The position numbers and the translations under genes are program-made. Below the pieces are notes generated by a model that did not search any database, was not told the DNA's origin, and worked only from the letters and a program-made list of their open reading frames with translations. From Tanypteryx hageni (lineage: Eukaryota > Arthropoda > Insecta > Odonata > Petaluridae), in assembly GCA_028673005.1 (NCBI GenBank), contig CM054118.1, forward strand, positions 2,997,410 to 3,061,409: a DNA stretch of 64,000 nucleotides, in the 5' to 3' direction. Shown here one piece after another: positions 11,163-22,859 of this stretch. Every line of letters starts with the position of its first letter. Position 1 is the stretch's first letter.

Positions 11163-11323
11163 AAATTTATTTATTTATTTTAGCTCATAAACAGTCGTTA
11201 ACGGCCTTTTACAATGAGCGTAATAACTTGAACAAAGACGAACACATACAACCATGCCCTCGGCAGGATTCGAACCCGCGACCCTAGCATTGGGAGCCAG
11301 ACACGCTAACCACACCTCTACCA
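11163..11323 (-). mobile_element. tRNA-derived SINE
   Basis: On the minus strand the head resembles a tRNA: an A-box-like TGTGGTTAGCGTGTCTGG and a B-box GGGTTCGAATCC about 30 bases later, then GCCGAGGGCATGG. The tail ends in an AAAT/AATA simple repeat (11169-11185 on the plus strand). The head runs from 11323 downwards. These are the internal RNA polymerase III promoter elements of a SINE. The tRNA-like part at 33348 shares the GTGGTTAGCGTGTC A box but has a different remainder. Confidence 0.8.
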
Positions 11324-11339
11324 AATATGTTTATCCTAA

Positions 11340-12680
11340 AAAAATACTCACTTCAACGTATGGTGAGGTAAAGAGGCTTCGCGTAAGCTAATCCAAGTTT
11401 ATTGGAATCCACTTAATTCGGGACCGCATTATGCGAAAATGACTCTTACGTGCGCGTCGGGACGGCAACTACATCCGCAACCACTTCTGATTCTGGAAAC
11501 CGCCGCTGAAATCTACCTCCGGCAAATGAATTACTTAATCGCACACTCAAAGTGGTCCTCTCCCGTTCTCCCGTCTAAAACGCTTCAATTCGGTCCTCGG
11601 TTATTCGCCCAGTTGGTCGCGGGAGCGAAAATTTCACACTTCGCGGCAATTTAGAGATTACCCTGGCAACCACTCCTAGCGACATACGAACGAATTTCTC
11701 CAGAAGTAATTGACGTAACGAATGATACGGGCGTCCTTGCCGGCAACCCATAGTCCAAAAGTCTATTTTCACTTTCGGAAATGGAATAATTAATTTCTGC
11801 TACTCGATCATTAGATTTACGGAACTTAATTTTGAATCTTCTGAATGAACTTTTAAGACTTTCCCCAACCTTTAATAAGCGTCAGTGAGAAGGTATTAAT
11901 AATGTTAAATTTACAGAATATTCATCATCCTCGGATTATTTACTATGGAACAATTTGGCCAAACGACTAATTCTCGAAGATTTTGGAGGTGAAAGATTGA
12001 TTGTAATTGCTCGGTGCACGGTTGTTTTTTATCTGAATCAGTGAATTCATTTTTTGTTTTTGAAAAAAATCAATGATTAAAATCCTTGAAATTGCCTTTC
12101 AACTAATTTAGGGTTTGATATAAATAATAGCATAATTTGTAATCGAAAGTATTTTTTTATTTTAATGACAAATTATCTGAAATAAGGGAAACTGTTAATT
12201 AAATAAATATACTACAAAAACAAGTTGATTTAATGAAGAGTGATTTGTCATTAAATACAAAGGTCTCTGAAATAGATTAAAATTAGTTTGTCACTTTTAA
12301 AAACATTGAAAGCGCTTCTATAGAAATGGGTTCAACAGATTTTCTTTAGGGTTTAATGTGGAATATTTTATTTCAGCGTTGTCTCAAAGGAAAATTAGGA
12401 GACATTTTCGTAAATTACTTTCTATATAATAAAAGTAATAACCATCGAATGAATAAGCTCATTTTGCTTCATTATTCATTGATAACACTGAACAACAAAT
12501 TTTGAAATTTTGTTTTTCTGCACGAAATAAGGTGATTCTTATTAATTTTGATGAGCTAAAGTCAAAACTGAAGTCAGATCATAACCACCACCCATAGTTT
12601 TTGATAAAAAAGTCATTCTATTCAGATTATATTCAAATTTTAACAAATCACAAAATCCTTAACATTATAATCAATGTCAA
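11340..12680. other. No gene recognised
   Basis: The first 400 bp are somewhat GC-richer (11430-11770) with two overlapping open frames of 65-71 codons on opposite strands, neither with a recognisable motif. The rest is AT-rich without recognised features. Confidence 0.5.
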
Positions 12681-12681
12681 T

Positions 12682-14140
12682 CAATTATTCATTTGCTCTT
12701 TCTTTTGTAATTATCAGGTCTCTGATCAGTGTCCAACAATAACCTACTAGTATATTAGAGTTCTACATGCCTCGATAACATGTTTCCATGGTAGCAATGT
12801 CTTGATGAAATCGCTCATCGTGTTCATCACTAATATTTCAGGGTTATTTGAGAAAAAATCCAGGTGTGAATGAAGGAAATGTATTTTAAGTGACATACTA
12901 GAACCAAGATTTTAATACGCCTACAATAAATTTTTAATCAAAACTTCGTAATTTTCAGCCCTATGATTTCTCAAAAAAATTTCCATTCTTGTCCATGGCT
13001 TTCACAAAGTTATTCATCAATCCCAGCTTTATGTGAAGTGGGAGCAAAAGTATGCTCTTCTGATCAGTTAATGGTTTATAGTTGACATTTTTTTCCCAGG
13101 TAGAAAATTGCTGCAAGGAGGCCAAATTTTAGTTATGCAATGGAACTGTTGGGCTCTACTGCCCCATTCACATAAGGCGCAGCAGTATTTTGTATATCCA
13201 ACTTGTAGACATGAGAGAACCCCGATAACTATGAAATATCCGCAAAAATGCCACTTGTGTTTGTCATATTGAACTTTATTTAGAAGAAGCTCCATATTCT
13301 CGTAAGATTCTTTCATGTGGACTACTTGACCAATTGGTATAGAAGGATATCTGTTTCCTATGAGTAACAAAACAGCTTTTGGACTTAACTTTGAAGATTC
13401 TATATGGAGTCTCCATTCTTCTGGTTTATGGCCTCCAGCAATCCATCGACATCATTGCAATAACACAGTGAAATCCATCCACCCATCCATCCATCGAAAT
13501 ATGAGCCAATTCCTTTCTCTCTAGTACGAAATACAGAGATAGTTGTATTTTTTCCATAAAATTCCAGCCCTGCAGTCTAAATCCTAAAATTTTTGGCTAT
13601 ATCTTTGATAGATTAAGATCACGAACAAGATCGTTTCGGTTGATAAATTGTGGCTTATTTGAATCCGGCAACTCGCGATTATGATTTAGAGTTTGTCAGA
13701 AATGTTTTCATTGGTTCTTCTTTTTTCTCCTCCTCTAATGACCAAGTTTTAGGAGGAATAGGGTCTGGTTTATCACCATGACTAACTGGCCTCATAGCAG
13801 ACGGAATATTTGGGCATACTTTTTTTCTGCCTTTAACTTTTTGGCCCTCTACTTTAGTCATGCAAAAGTATCAGTCGTTGACATGATTGGTCGGCTCTCT
13901 CCACGGCATATGGACAGCAAATGGCACTGAAAATTTGTATTTATTCTTCAACCTGCCTCTGGGACGTAAAGCATAATTATCTTGACATATATGGGGAGTC
14001 TACTTTTTGTCCTTACAACCAAAATGAAGGCTATAAGCCTTTTTTATTAGAGGCGTTATAGACTGCCTGCGGGATTTAGTTGTGTAATCACCACACACGT
14101 AGCAAGAAGTATCTGATGAATTAATGCACTGACGTGACAT
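12682..14140 (-). pseudogene. Frameshifted copy of a multicopy arthropod protein family of unknown function
   Basis: The minus strand carries, in order and across several frameshifts and stops, the blocks of one protein. The N-terminus starts with a methionine at 14140 and has Cys pairs (MSRQCINSSDTSCYVCGDY, later TPHICQDN and WREPTNHVNDW) that look like a zinc-binding region. Then come MRPVSHGDKPDP, LPDSNKPQFINRNDLVRDL, REKELAHIS, YCNDVDGLL and WRLHIESSKLSPKAVLL. The frame at 13370-13068 gives GNRYPSIPIGQVVHMKESYE and KWHFCGYFIVIGVLSCLQ, then YTKYCCALCEWGSRAQQFH. A shift at about 13085 leads to LLLPLHIKLGLMNNFVKAMD and MSLKIHFLHSHLDFF. I recognise this block order from a repeated protein family in arthropod and cnidarian genomes, usually annotated only as uncharacterised. 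Its many copies suggest a mobile-element origin, but no inverted repeats were found here. This copy is dead. Confidence 0.75.
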
Positions 14141-14725
14141 TTTTCATCACTCGTTAATTGTTAATGAAACCACTAAATATAAATAAATATAACACAAAAT
14201 CAAAGATTCATTTAGAAAAATATGACGTGGCTTTTCATAAAACAACAAGTTCACTGCTCAGCAGTCGAGTTGTGTAGATGCTTTTCTTTTGACATTCTAA
14301 AAGCAAATAGCGTCCAACCGACCGTTTCTCTGTTGCTAAATATCCAGTGGGAATGTCTTGTTTAACATTAAATAGGCAACATCGTATGACTGGGCTGCCT
14401 TACGAAACAATGTTTTGATTAATCGTCTTCTACATTTTTCTGCACTTATAAGGAAATTTACAAATAAAAATAAACAGTGTTAAAGAATGCCTTGCGATCT
14501 GAGGGTGCTAGAAAAAAACAAATTACATATTCGGATTCAACGTTAAAATGCATATAGGCCACATTAATTTGTTCAAAAAATTTTCATTACTGTTCAGTTT
14601 AATATTTATGAAGTTACTTTATAGCATTGAGATTCCTTTAAATAAACAATAGCTACTAATAAGCTCCAGGTTTATCACAAACATCTTCATTTACGCAATC
14701 CCGTTTTGCATATAATACAATATCA

Positions 14726-14906
14726 TCATAATGGCTAGACTATCCGTAGACAGAATCGTGATTATTCCAGGTTAAAACCGGGTTTTCCATATACTCCTTT
14801 CCGTAATTGTCTTCACGCCATGTAGCTCTCTTCTCCTTTTAAGTCGTCTATCAGCTGAAATCCTTTCTCTTTTTCTTTCCAGTTTGCATTCTAACACGTC
14901 TTTAAT
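14726..14906 (-). mobile_element. 3' end fragment of the RTE-like LINE
   Basis: Read on the minus strand, the fragment matches the last part of the LINE copy at 36882-37037: GGATTTCAGCTGATAGACGA, then a variant of the GGAGTATATGGA stretch, the Glu-stop region (GGAATAATCACG) and CTGTCTACGGATAG, ending in ATGATGATATTG. It corresponds to the C-terminal tail of the reverse transcriptase protein plus the short 3' untranslated end with its ATG-type tail. The copy is strongly 5' truncated, as usual for LINEs. Confidence 0.75.
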
Positions 14907-15119
14907 CATGCTATCCCGCCTTTAGTAATGCTCAATCCAGATTGCATAATATAATTTTATAATGATTCAAATGGATACCTTTCCTTCTAAAATGGACGGG
15001 TATTCGTCTATATTTTATATGAAATTTATCTGTAGCTTTCACGGATGCAATGTTTACGTTTTTGTTTATTTTACGTCTATCAGTCGACGCCACCTCTACA
15101 AAAAATTACAGATTATTCT

Positions 15120-18100
15120 CCAATATATCCAGCAACCTCTAATTTTTTCCACCCTTTTCTCTCCCGCCCACGCACAACTCTTCTTTATTCTCGAGAGCCG
15201 TACGTATTCCATCCTCCTCTCGTCTCCTCTCTCTCTCTCTCTCTCCCAACCTTTTTACCTTCTCCTCTCCCCCATATTTGACTACTGCTTCGAAACCCTT
15301 TGCACCTACCTACCTCTCTTGGATAACCTTTTTTATCTTAAAAGTTTCAAGTCACACATTCTTCTCTCCGTCGCTCCCATTTAGCATCAAATTTTCGTCG
15401 CAAAAATTTTCCTTGCCCTAGCTCTCTCTCGCACGTTATTAACTTCTCACTCATCCTCCCTCCAAGTCAGTTCCTATGTGTTTTTTCCTTCCCCGGCGAA
15501 GATCCGATTCATTCTGCCTCTTCCGCCCCCTCTCTCTCTTTTTCCCGCTTTATTAGTCCTCCCCTTTCGCTTTCTTCCAATTTCATTCCCCTACCTTTTC
15601 CAACCTCCCTTACTTCGTCCATTACTTCGAGAACAATATCGCCTGCCCTCTTTCTCTAAATTTTATCTCCCCGGTTCTTTGCTACGGGGTTAGAGGTGTA
15701 AAGATGGGATTCGATGTTCCGAATCTCGACCAATAAAGATAGAGTTTTCTCTCTCTTTTCCTCTCTTTCATCCCTTCCTGTCTCTATCTTTCCATCTCTC
15801 ACCCATCCTCTGTCTGCCTCTCTCTATCATTTCTTTAAAGTCCTCCAACTTTGGTCACTTCCTTCCGCTCATCCTTCCTTATGCTCATCTCCTAATCTCC
15901 CTGTTTTAGAGAGGTAATCCTTTTGCTATCGTCACTGTTTCTTTCCCATTCTCTTTATCATTTTTAAGCTTTGATTCTCTATTTTTATATCCTTTTGTAT
16001 ATCTTTTCGTCTATCGGTTTTTTTGAAGTTTTCTACTGCGTTTATTCTTCTACTACTTTATCCGACTTTCCTCTTTCCCATTTGATTCCTATTCTTTTCC
16101 ATTTTATTCTTCCTTTATATCGATCTCTTTTATTTAACGACTTTCTTTCTTTATTTTATAGTTTTTCTTTTATACTTTCCTATCTTCATGAATTATTATT
16201 CTCTCTTCTGCTTATTCCTTTCTCATTATTTCATTTTCATAATTTCTCTTATTACATTATTTTTGCGACTCGTAGATTTTTTCCTCTCTTTTTCTTCCCT
16301 ATTCTCTCCATTTCTCCACTTTCCCTTCCTTTCTGCTTTCTTTCTATCATTTTTATCATATGCTTCCACCCATTCTCCATCTCAATTTTGCATCTTCTAA
16401 ATATTTCTTTTCGCCGTCTCTTCTCCCAACCCCCTTACATAGGGTACCTATTTCCCCCATTCAATCTCCCACTCAGGAGCGCTTTACCTCCGCCCTCTGT
16501 TCTTGCAGAGCACTTACCCGCCCCACCTTCCTTCTTGGAGTTCTCCCTTCTTTTTCCCTCTTCCGACCCTTCTTTCTTGTTAAACCTCTTCCTGCGTCTC
16601 TTCTCTATACCGGGCTTCTTTTATATAGTTTCCCTCCCTCCCACTCCTTTCTTCTCTCCCATCCATCAATTTCCTTCCTCTTTCTCCAATCCCGCTTCCT
16701 CACTTTTCCTCCTTCCTCTCTCACCCCATATCTCGCTCTTCCTTTTCACTCCCTCTTCCTCTCTTTTTTCTCTCTATCTATCCCTTCCCTCTATCCTTCC
16801 CCTCCCCCTTTTTCCACTCATTTTCTGATGGGGGATTTTTTCTGTGATAGATTGATTACTCATTTTTCCTTCCAAATAAACTTTTTTTCTCTTTTATCTT
16901 TCTGTTGAACTATATATAAATAATTGTGAATAAGGTCTGTGTTTTATGGGATAAACCAATATATTTTCTTGCTAATACTTAAATTGACGAAAGGTTAGTG
17001 TAAGAAGTGTCTGTATATTCACAACTTCGTTCGGATCTCTTGTCTGTCTGTTTCTCCCTTCCTCTCACTCCCTCCACCTCTCTTCCCCTTCCTCATACTC
17101 CCATTATACTCTTTATTCTCTCTTTTGCTTGCTCTCCCTCTCATTTTCCTTCTCCTCCTTACCGTCCCTCTTTTTCTTCCTATTTCTCTTATTCTCCCTC
17201 TCTCTTATTCTCCCTTCTCCTTACTCTCCCTCTCTCTCTTACTCTCCCTCTCTCCCTTGCTATCCCTCTCTCCCTTACTCTCCCTCTTATTCTCCGACTC
17301 TCTCTCCCTAATAAAGTCGTTTGTCTGTCTGTCTCTTATTCAGTCTCTCTCCTATTCTCTCTCCCTCTCTCTTATTTTCCCTCTCTCTTATTCTCCCTCC
17401 CTCTTATTTTCCTTCTCTCTTATTCTCCCTCTCTCTTATTCTCCCTATCTCTTATTCTCTCTCTCCTGTCTCCCTCTCTTATTTTCCCTCTCTTTATTCT
17501 TCCTCTCCTCCTTGCTCTTCCTATCACCCTTATTCTCTCTCTCTCTCTTTTACTTACCCTCTTCCACTTCATTTCTTTCTCTCCACCTTTATTCCCCTCT
17601 TCATCCCTCTATCTCTCTTCATCATTCCCTCTACTTCTGCTCCTTCCTTCTCCGCTGTCTTACCCCCTTTAACTCTCTTCTCTCATCTCTCTCCATTCGT
17701 CCCTTCTTTCCCCCCTCTCTCTCTCTTCCTCTCCCGTGGCCCAGTTCCTTCCCACTCTCGCTCACAATTCCCTCCGCCCTTTATTCGCTCGAACTCTCAG
17801 TCGCCGACCTCCGCCCTTTATTCCCTTTCCTCCTCCTACTCCTCTTCCATCTCACTCGCTATCTCATCACCTCTAACCCCCCTCTATCCTCGCCTTTCGC
17901 CCTTACTTCCCACGCTCCACCGATCATTCCGCCTCAGGTGATTCCACCATAGCACTCGAAATCCATGATTTAGGACTCGAATTCCATTCTGCTCACAATG
18001 GCGGTCTTGTGTAACTCGTTCTGACGTTTCCTATCCGACGTCTGAATCGTGGAAGTCTCATTCTCTCTTTCCCCTTCCCTCCTTGCAAATCCCCTCCGCT

Positions 18101-18300
18101 CTCATCTCTAATTTCTTCTCCCTCTCTCGCCCTCATCCTCTTCTCTCATATTTTCTCCATACATTCTCTCCTTCTCTCTTTCTTTCTTCAGCGCTTTGTT
18201 TGATATCCTTTTCTTTGTAATTCCTCCATACTCTCGTATCCATCTTCTATTACATTGCTTCGTCTTGTTCCTTATTTATTCTTACTTTTATTTCTTTACC
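15120..18300 (+). repeat. 3 kb polypyrimidine (CT-rich) tract
   Basis: The plus strand is heavily enriched in C and T over about 3 kb, with local arrays such as (CT)n at 15229-15245 and a variable repeat of units like CTCTCTCTTATTCTCCCT at 17200-17470. Many long open frames result from the low frequency of stop codons in CT-rich DNA and encode only Leu, Ser, Pro, Phe and Tyr; they are not genes. The 16830-17010 part is a short interruption of ordinary AT-rich sequence. Such strand-asymmetric tracts can form intramolecular triplexes. Confidence 0.85.
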
Positions 18301-19599
18301 GTCCATGTCATTTTATAATATTACAATTTATTTCAAATATTTATTTTCGTTGCTATGCCATGTCTGTCCTTGATTTTTTCCCTCCTCCATCCTTGTTTAC
18401 TTGCTTAAAAATTTGCCTTTTCTAATTTCTTGTATTGATCTAATCAGCCACTCTGCACCTCATGTGCAGTTATGAAATTATATTTTTTAAATAGCCATCT
18501 CAATGGATTTCTATGCGATTTCAAGTTTTTTGTTTTGCATTCACGAATATTTGGCAATTTATTAAATAAGCAATTATCGAGCTCACCTTAAGACTGAAAT
18601 CAAATTTTGAAGCTTTTCTTTTTATTGTGATAAAAGGGTTTAGTATTCCAGGAGTAATTTTTCGACTACAAAGCAGGCAGTGGCAAATAATCGATGGTAT
18701 GTGCATTCTAAACAGTAGCGTTATGCTATCAGAGAATCACCAATGACGTCGGCTGTTTTGTTGCCGTTGGAAAAATCAAGTTTTTTTCTGTCTTGCAAAG
18801 TGTCGGAATGTTTTAATGGAAGATAAGATTTGTCGATCTCCGAAATCTGTCTGATGTTTGCTCTTTCCCTCTCATGGTTTTTCCGTTCTCGTCCTCCTCT
18901 GTATTATTCCACTACGTTTCTATGAATTATTTCTTTTTCCTTGCATGACCTTCCTTGAACTCCATCTTCTCGTTCCCATCCTTTCATCTCTTTCCGTTCA
19001 TTTCTCTCTCTCTCGTCTCTCGCTCTTCCCAATCCATTCCGTCCAATGTCCTCAATCTCTCGACCAGAGTTGGCATCCCATCATCCTGGCAGATCGTTTT
19101 AAATTTAGATCGCTAAAGGTTGTTTGTCTTTTTTTTGCCTTCCACAGCACGAGACGTTACTACTATTCCCTTTTCATTCCGCCCGAACGGTTTTGTAACA
19201 TTCTCCTGCACACTGCACGCTCTCCACCCACACTCCTTTATCCGTGGGGAGGAGGGGATAGCCGGCAAAGGTAGGGAGGTATAGGAGGGAAGGGAATTAA
19301 AGGGAGAAATTAGGGAATTAGTTAATATTGTCCACTCGTCTGATTGCGGTGCAAATTGAAAGTGGAAAAAACGTAGCGAATGAATGGACGGGAAGAAAGC
19401 AGAGGTTAGATGATTGACGCCGATCTGCTACTTAATGGTTTTTTTCTTCCCTTTATTTATTCCATGCACTTAGCGAGGCTACCACATAACGCTGCTGTTT
19501 TGTTTCCAATGTTGACCTAGTGAAACGGAATTTTGTTAATTTTAAATTATAAATATTCATCTTATCTTTTTTTCCACGAAGAGCGGTACGGTATATAGA

Positions 19600-19602
19600 G
19601 AA

Positions 19603-19652
<50 letters not shown>

Positions 19653-19684
19653 ATGTATATGTATGTGTGTGTGTATGTGTGTGT
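19600..19684. repeat. TA microsatellite passing into TATG/TG repeat
   Basis: About 22 TA dinucleotides are followed by interspersed ATGTATG units and (TG)n. This is a simple-sequence locus without further structure. Confidence 0.9.
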
Positions 19685-19835
19685 AATCCTTGTCGTGAGT
19701 TGAAATGTTTCGTACGAAAATATACCTGGTATATAGATCGAGAATGCCTCCTGCCTACTCTGTTGCTTTAGTATAATTAATTATATTTGCGATGCACCGT
19801 TAAACCCTAAAAGTTACTTTTCGATCAAACTAATT

Positions 19836-19972
19836 CAAGAATAAGCAATTAAAATATTATACTTAGGTATCTCCAATAGCTATAACAAGGTTAAAAATAC
19901 TTGATTTTTTGTTGTGGCTATTGAAGATACATGAGACAAGTATATTTTTTAAATTACTTATTCTTAAAAATT
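19836..19972. repeat. Inverted repeat, about 58-bp arms
   Basis: The left arm (from AAGAATAAGCAATT through GTATCTCCAATAGCTATAAC) is complementary to the right arm (GTGGCTATTGAAGATAC through AATTACTTATTCTT), with a spacer of about 16 bp. It has the form of a MITE or short fold-back. No target duplication could be defined. Confidence 0.65.
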
Positions 19973-20537
19973 TCAGCCATAAGACTAGCTCAATATTTCC
20001 CTGTTGAATTAAATTAATAATTAATACAACGTTGATGTCGCTTCGTTTAAAGTTTTGTATATGTAAATAATTTCAAAAACACTTCTTATTTCCAACAACT
20101 TTATCAAAAATTGCGAGAAAAAATCAATTCACGTAGAGCCGTCCTATCTGGAGCGGGCGGAGGGAAGGGTTAACGCCGGTTGCTCGTAGAGCGGAAGAAA
20201 ACGCCACGAGAACGAGGCTTTAGCTTCATAAGCGCCAGGGGCTAACAATAACACCTAATTACATAAAAATATACAGGATTTCGCGAATTTTGAAACTCTG
20301 TATAAACCATACATGAACTGCTTGAGAAAGTTCTTTGATTACTTTGAGTTAAGTTTAAATTAAATCTATATATTAATTTAAATCGCTTTTTACCTGTGGT
20401 AGAACGTATGAGACTATGGCAGCACCTAGGAATATGGTTGAGGTGTCAAAAGAGAGGTCTTACCATGTAGATGTGCAGGCACTTAAAAATTGAGATCAGA
20501 GGTTTGGGTCGCCATTTATTGATGATATTTATCACAT

Positions 20538-20820
20538 CAGAATTTCAATTGTGGAAATGTGGGAAAAAATACCCGGCGATGGAGCAAAAACGGCTGGACC
20601 GATTTTTACGAAACTTGCAACATCTCGAAAGGTCAATCCAACTTAGATCTTAGGCTACATATAATATCAAAATTTCAATCAGGAGGGGTGTTGTAGGGAA
20701 AGGGCAACTAAAAAATCGGAGATAGTGCAAAAACGGCTGATTCGATTTGCACGAAACATGCAACTTATACTCAGTTTGATTCAACTTAGAACTTAGGCTA
20801 CACGTAATATCAGAATTCTA
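20538..20820. repeat. Two direct copies of a 130-143 bp repeat
   Basis: Each unit starts (A/G)AATTTCAAT, contains GCAAAAACGGCTG and ACGAAAC(T/A)TGCAAC, and ends CTTAGGCTACA(T/C)(A/G)TAATAT. The units are 20538-20667 and 20668-20810, and a third begins at 20811 before diverging. The ACGGCTGGACCGATTTTTAC type of sequence is common in untranslated parts of insect mobile elements, but I cannot assign the family. Confidence 0.7.
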
Positions 20821-21170
20821 TCGATGTTTTGAATAGAGGGAGAATTTCGATATAGGTTACGGTGGGTGTATGAGTGACCCGATCTGAATGAAATTTGAAG
20901 GCAGTCAAACGCCACCAGGACGGTAGGAGGAGACAGGCGGTTGGAGGGAGGGATGGTTGATGTGTGTGTGTTAGTCACCACACGTGGGAACTGCAAACCG
21001 GATCTCTGCAGTCGCTCTCTGCTAACCTTAGATTTCGACGGATAAACTCTAGTCCTTATAATGAGGAAAAACATTGTGAGGAGTTGTTTTCCTAGTTATT
21101 CCGACAAAATCTGTGCATATTATTTCCAAGATTTGGGATACATGAGTTTTATAATAAAACACTCAAAATA

Positions 21171-21443
21171 TAATAATCAGTGTGGCAACTCCTTCAGCCA
21201 TAAAAGTGTACTAAAATCCCGATGCATTTCACCCACTAAGTGGGCATCTTGAGGGGTGAACTTGTAATGACAGTGACTGAAACTGAAACAATCGACTTTC
21301 AGTCACTGTCGTTACAAGTTCACCCCTTAAGGTGCCCACTTAGTGGGTGAAATGCATCGGGATTTTAGTACATTTTTATGGCTGAAGGAGTTGTCACACT
21401 GATTAAAATTGGGCCATAAGTTAACCAAGCCACCAACCTGTAC
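21171..21443. repeat. Second copy of the 10.7-kb fold-back family
   Basis: Arms 21175-21285 and 21298-21405 are reverse complements, with GGCAACTCCTTCAGCCATAA at the outer side and CAGTGACTGAAA at the centre. Each contains the stem GCCCACTTAGTGGGT followed by GAAATGCATCGGG, as in the 10.7 kb element. The CTGAAGA of that element is altered here to CTCAAGA (left arm, minus strand, 21247-21253) and CTTAAGG (right arm), so the hammerhead-like core is broken in both. The 35-bp extension past the right arm (GGCCATAAGTTAACCAAGCC) is shared. Confidence 0.75.
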
Positions 21444-22299
21444 ACTCAAAATATTAGTCAATCGTTTTCTATATTTTGTGAATCAATATCGGCCTAAATG
21501 ATTTATTCATAAGTTTCTGAATAGCCAATTAGGTTTTGTTTTATCATTGTTAAACTTTATTAGACGCATCTATACCATTTTATATTTAATCCTTTAGCAC
21601 CTTGTCATACGGATAGAAAATATTCCATACGATCTAATTGCCATATCGACGTTATCTTTGATAAGAATCCATGTTCAACCAAGCATCATGAAATTCACCA
21701 TTTGTCCTGGATAATACCTATTTCGAATTATTTACGCTTGGATTCAAAGTCTACAAGCCGTGCGTGCGTTATCCGTGAGAGAGGGGGCGCGAGCCACCGT
21801 CGCCATAGCAACTGGCTACGAGAGATCGAAATTCGCTTCCTGTGTGTACTCTTAAGAGCGATACAACGCCCTTTGCTCCGATACCTCTCGCTAACATTCG
21901 CTCTTCCTCTTCATCCAAAAATCTCTCAATCTTCATCCCTTATTGTGTTTACTCTCCTGAGGTCTTCCTTACAATTCCCGCCTTTCTTGAAGCACGTATT
22001 GATCATTTTATATAATTTGAAAAATTTTGATACATTTATCAATAGTTGAATAAAACAAAGTAATCATTGGAGAAAACAAAATATGGCTAGTTATCTAAAA
22101 AATACAACAATAGTTTCATTTCACATCAGTACGCCTCATGATATTAAACTAAAATTCTAAAATCTAAGCAGGGCGGATCTAGGTGCATAGCATAGGGGAG
22201 GTAATTGGAAGACAAATACCTATATTTACTTACACAAAACCTTTGTATCCGCAACTGAATCTAAGTGGTTTAAATCAAAGCCAGTAACTTCCGGTCCGC

Positions 22300-22840
22300 C
22301 ATGTCGCATTCTCCCATCACCGTTATTCCTTTATCTATTTTCATTATTTCTTTTTTTTCCCCTTTGCTTCTTCAACTTCCGTTCATTTGCACTTCCCTCC
22401 TTTCTACTTTTTATTCTTTCTTTGACATCTCCTTTGTTTCCTCTTTCCTTTCACCCCTTTTTCAATGCTCATAATATATTTTTTTACCTTCTTTCCTTCC
22501 TTCTCCGGTCACTTTAATCTACTATCAGCCTACCTCTCTTTTTCCTCTTTCTCCTCATTTCTATCTCTCTCTCTCTCTCTCTCTCCGTCTCTCCCTCCAC
22601 ATACAATCTCCCTTCTTTCTTTTCTCTCCCCTCCATCCATTTCCTATCACCCTACGTCGCCTTATCCTCTCGCGAGAGGGCAGTGTTTTATTTATCTGGC
22701 AGTGCACCCTGCGTTCATTTCCCTATCTGCCCCTGAGATGACCTTATAAAGGACCTTTGTGTCTAAATGTATCCCTCCCTCCCCCCCCCCTCCCTCTCTC
22801 TCTCTCTTTACCTTTCTCCAACTCTCGATTCAACTCTGTT
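22300..22840 (+). repeat. CT-rich tract
   Basis: A pyrimidine-rich block with (CT)n at 22564-22586 and a C/CT run at 22770-22806. Its open frames are composition artefacts. Confidence 0.8.
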
Positions 22841-22859
22841 GGATTCGGAGGCAGCGGAG

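Noticed and set aside
15971..17952. Long open frames (206-285 codons) in the CT-rich tract
   Set aside because: They consist of Leu, Ser, Pro, Phe and Tyr from CT-rich DNA, overlap in several frames and have no domain or codon structure. Lack of stops is a composition effect.
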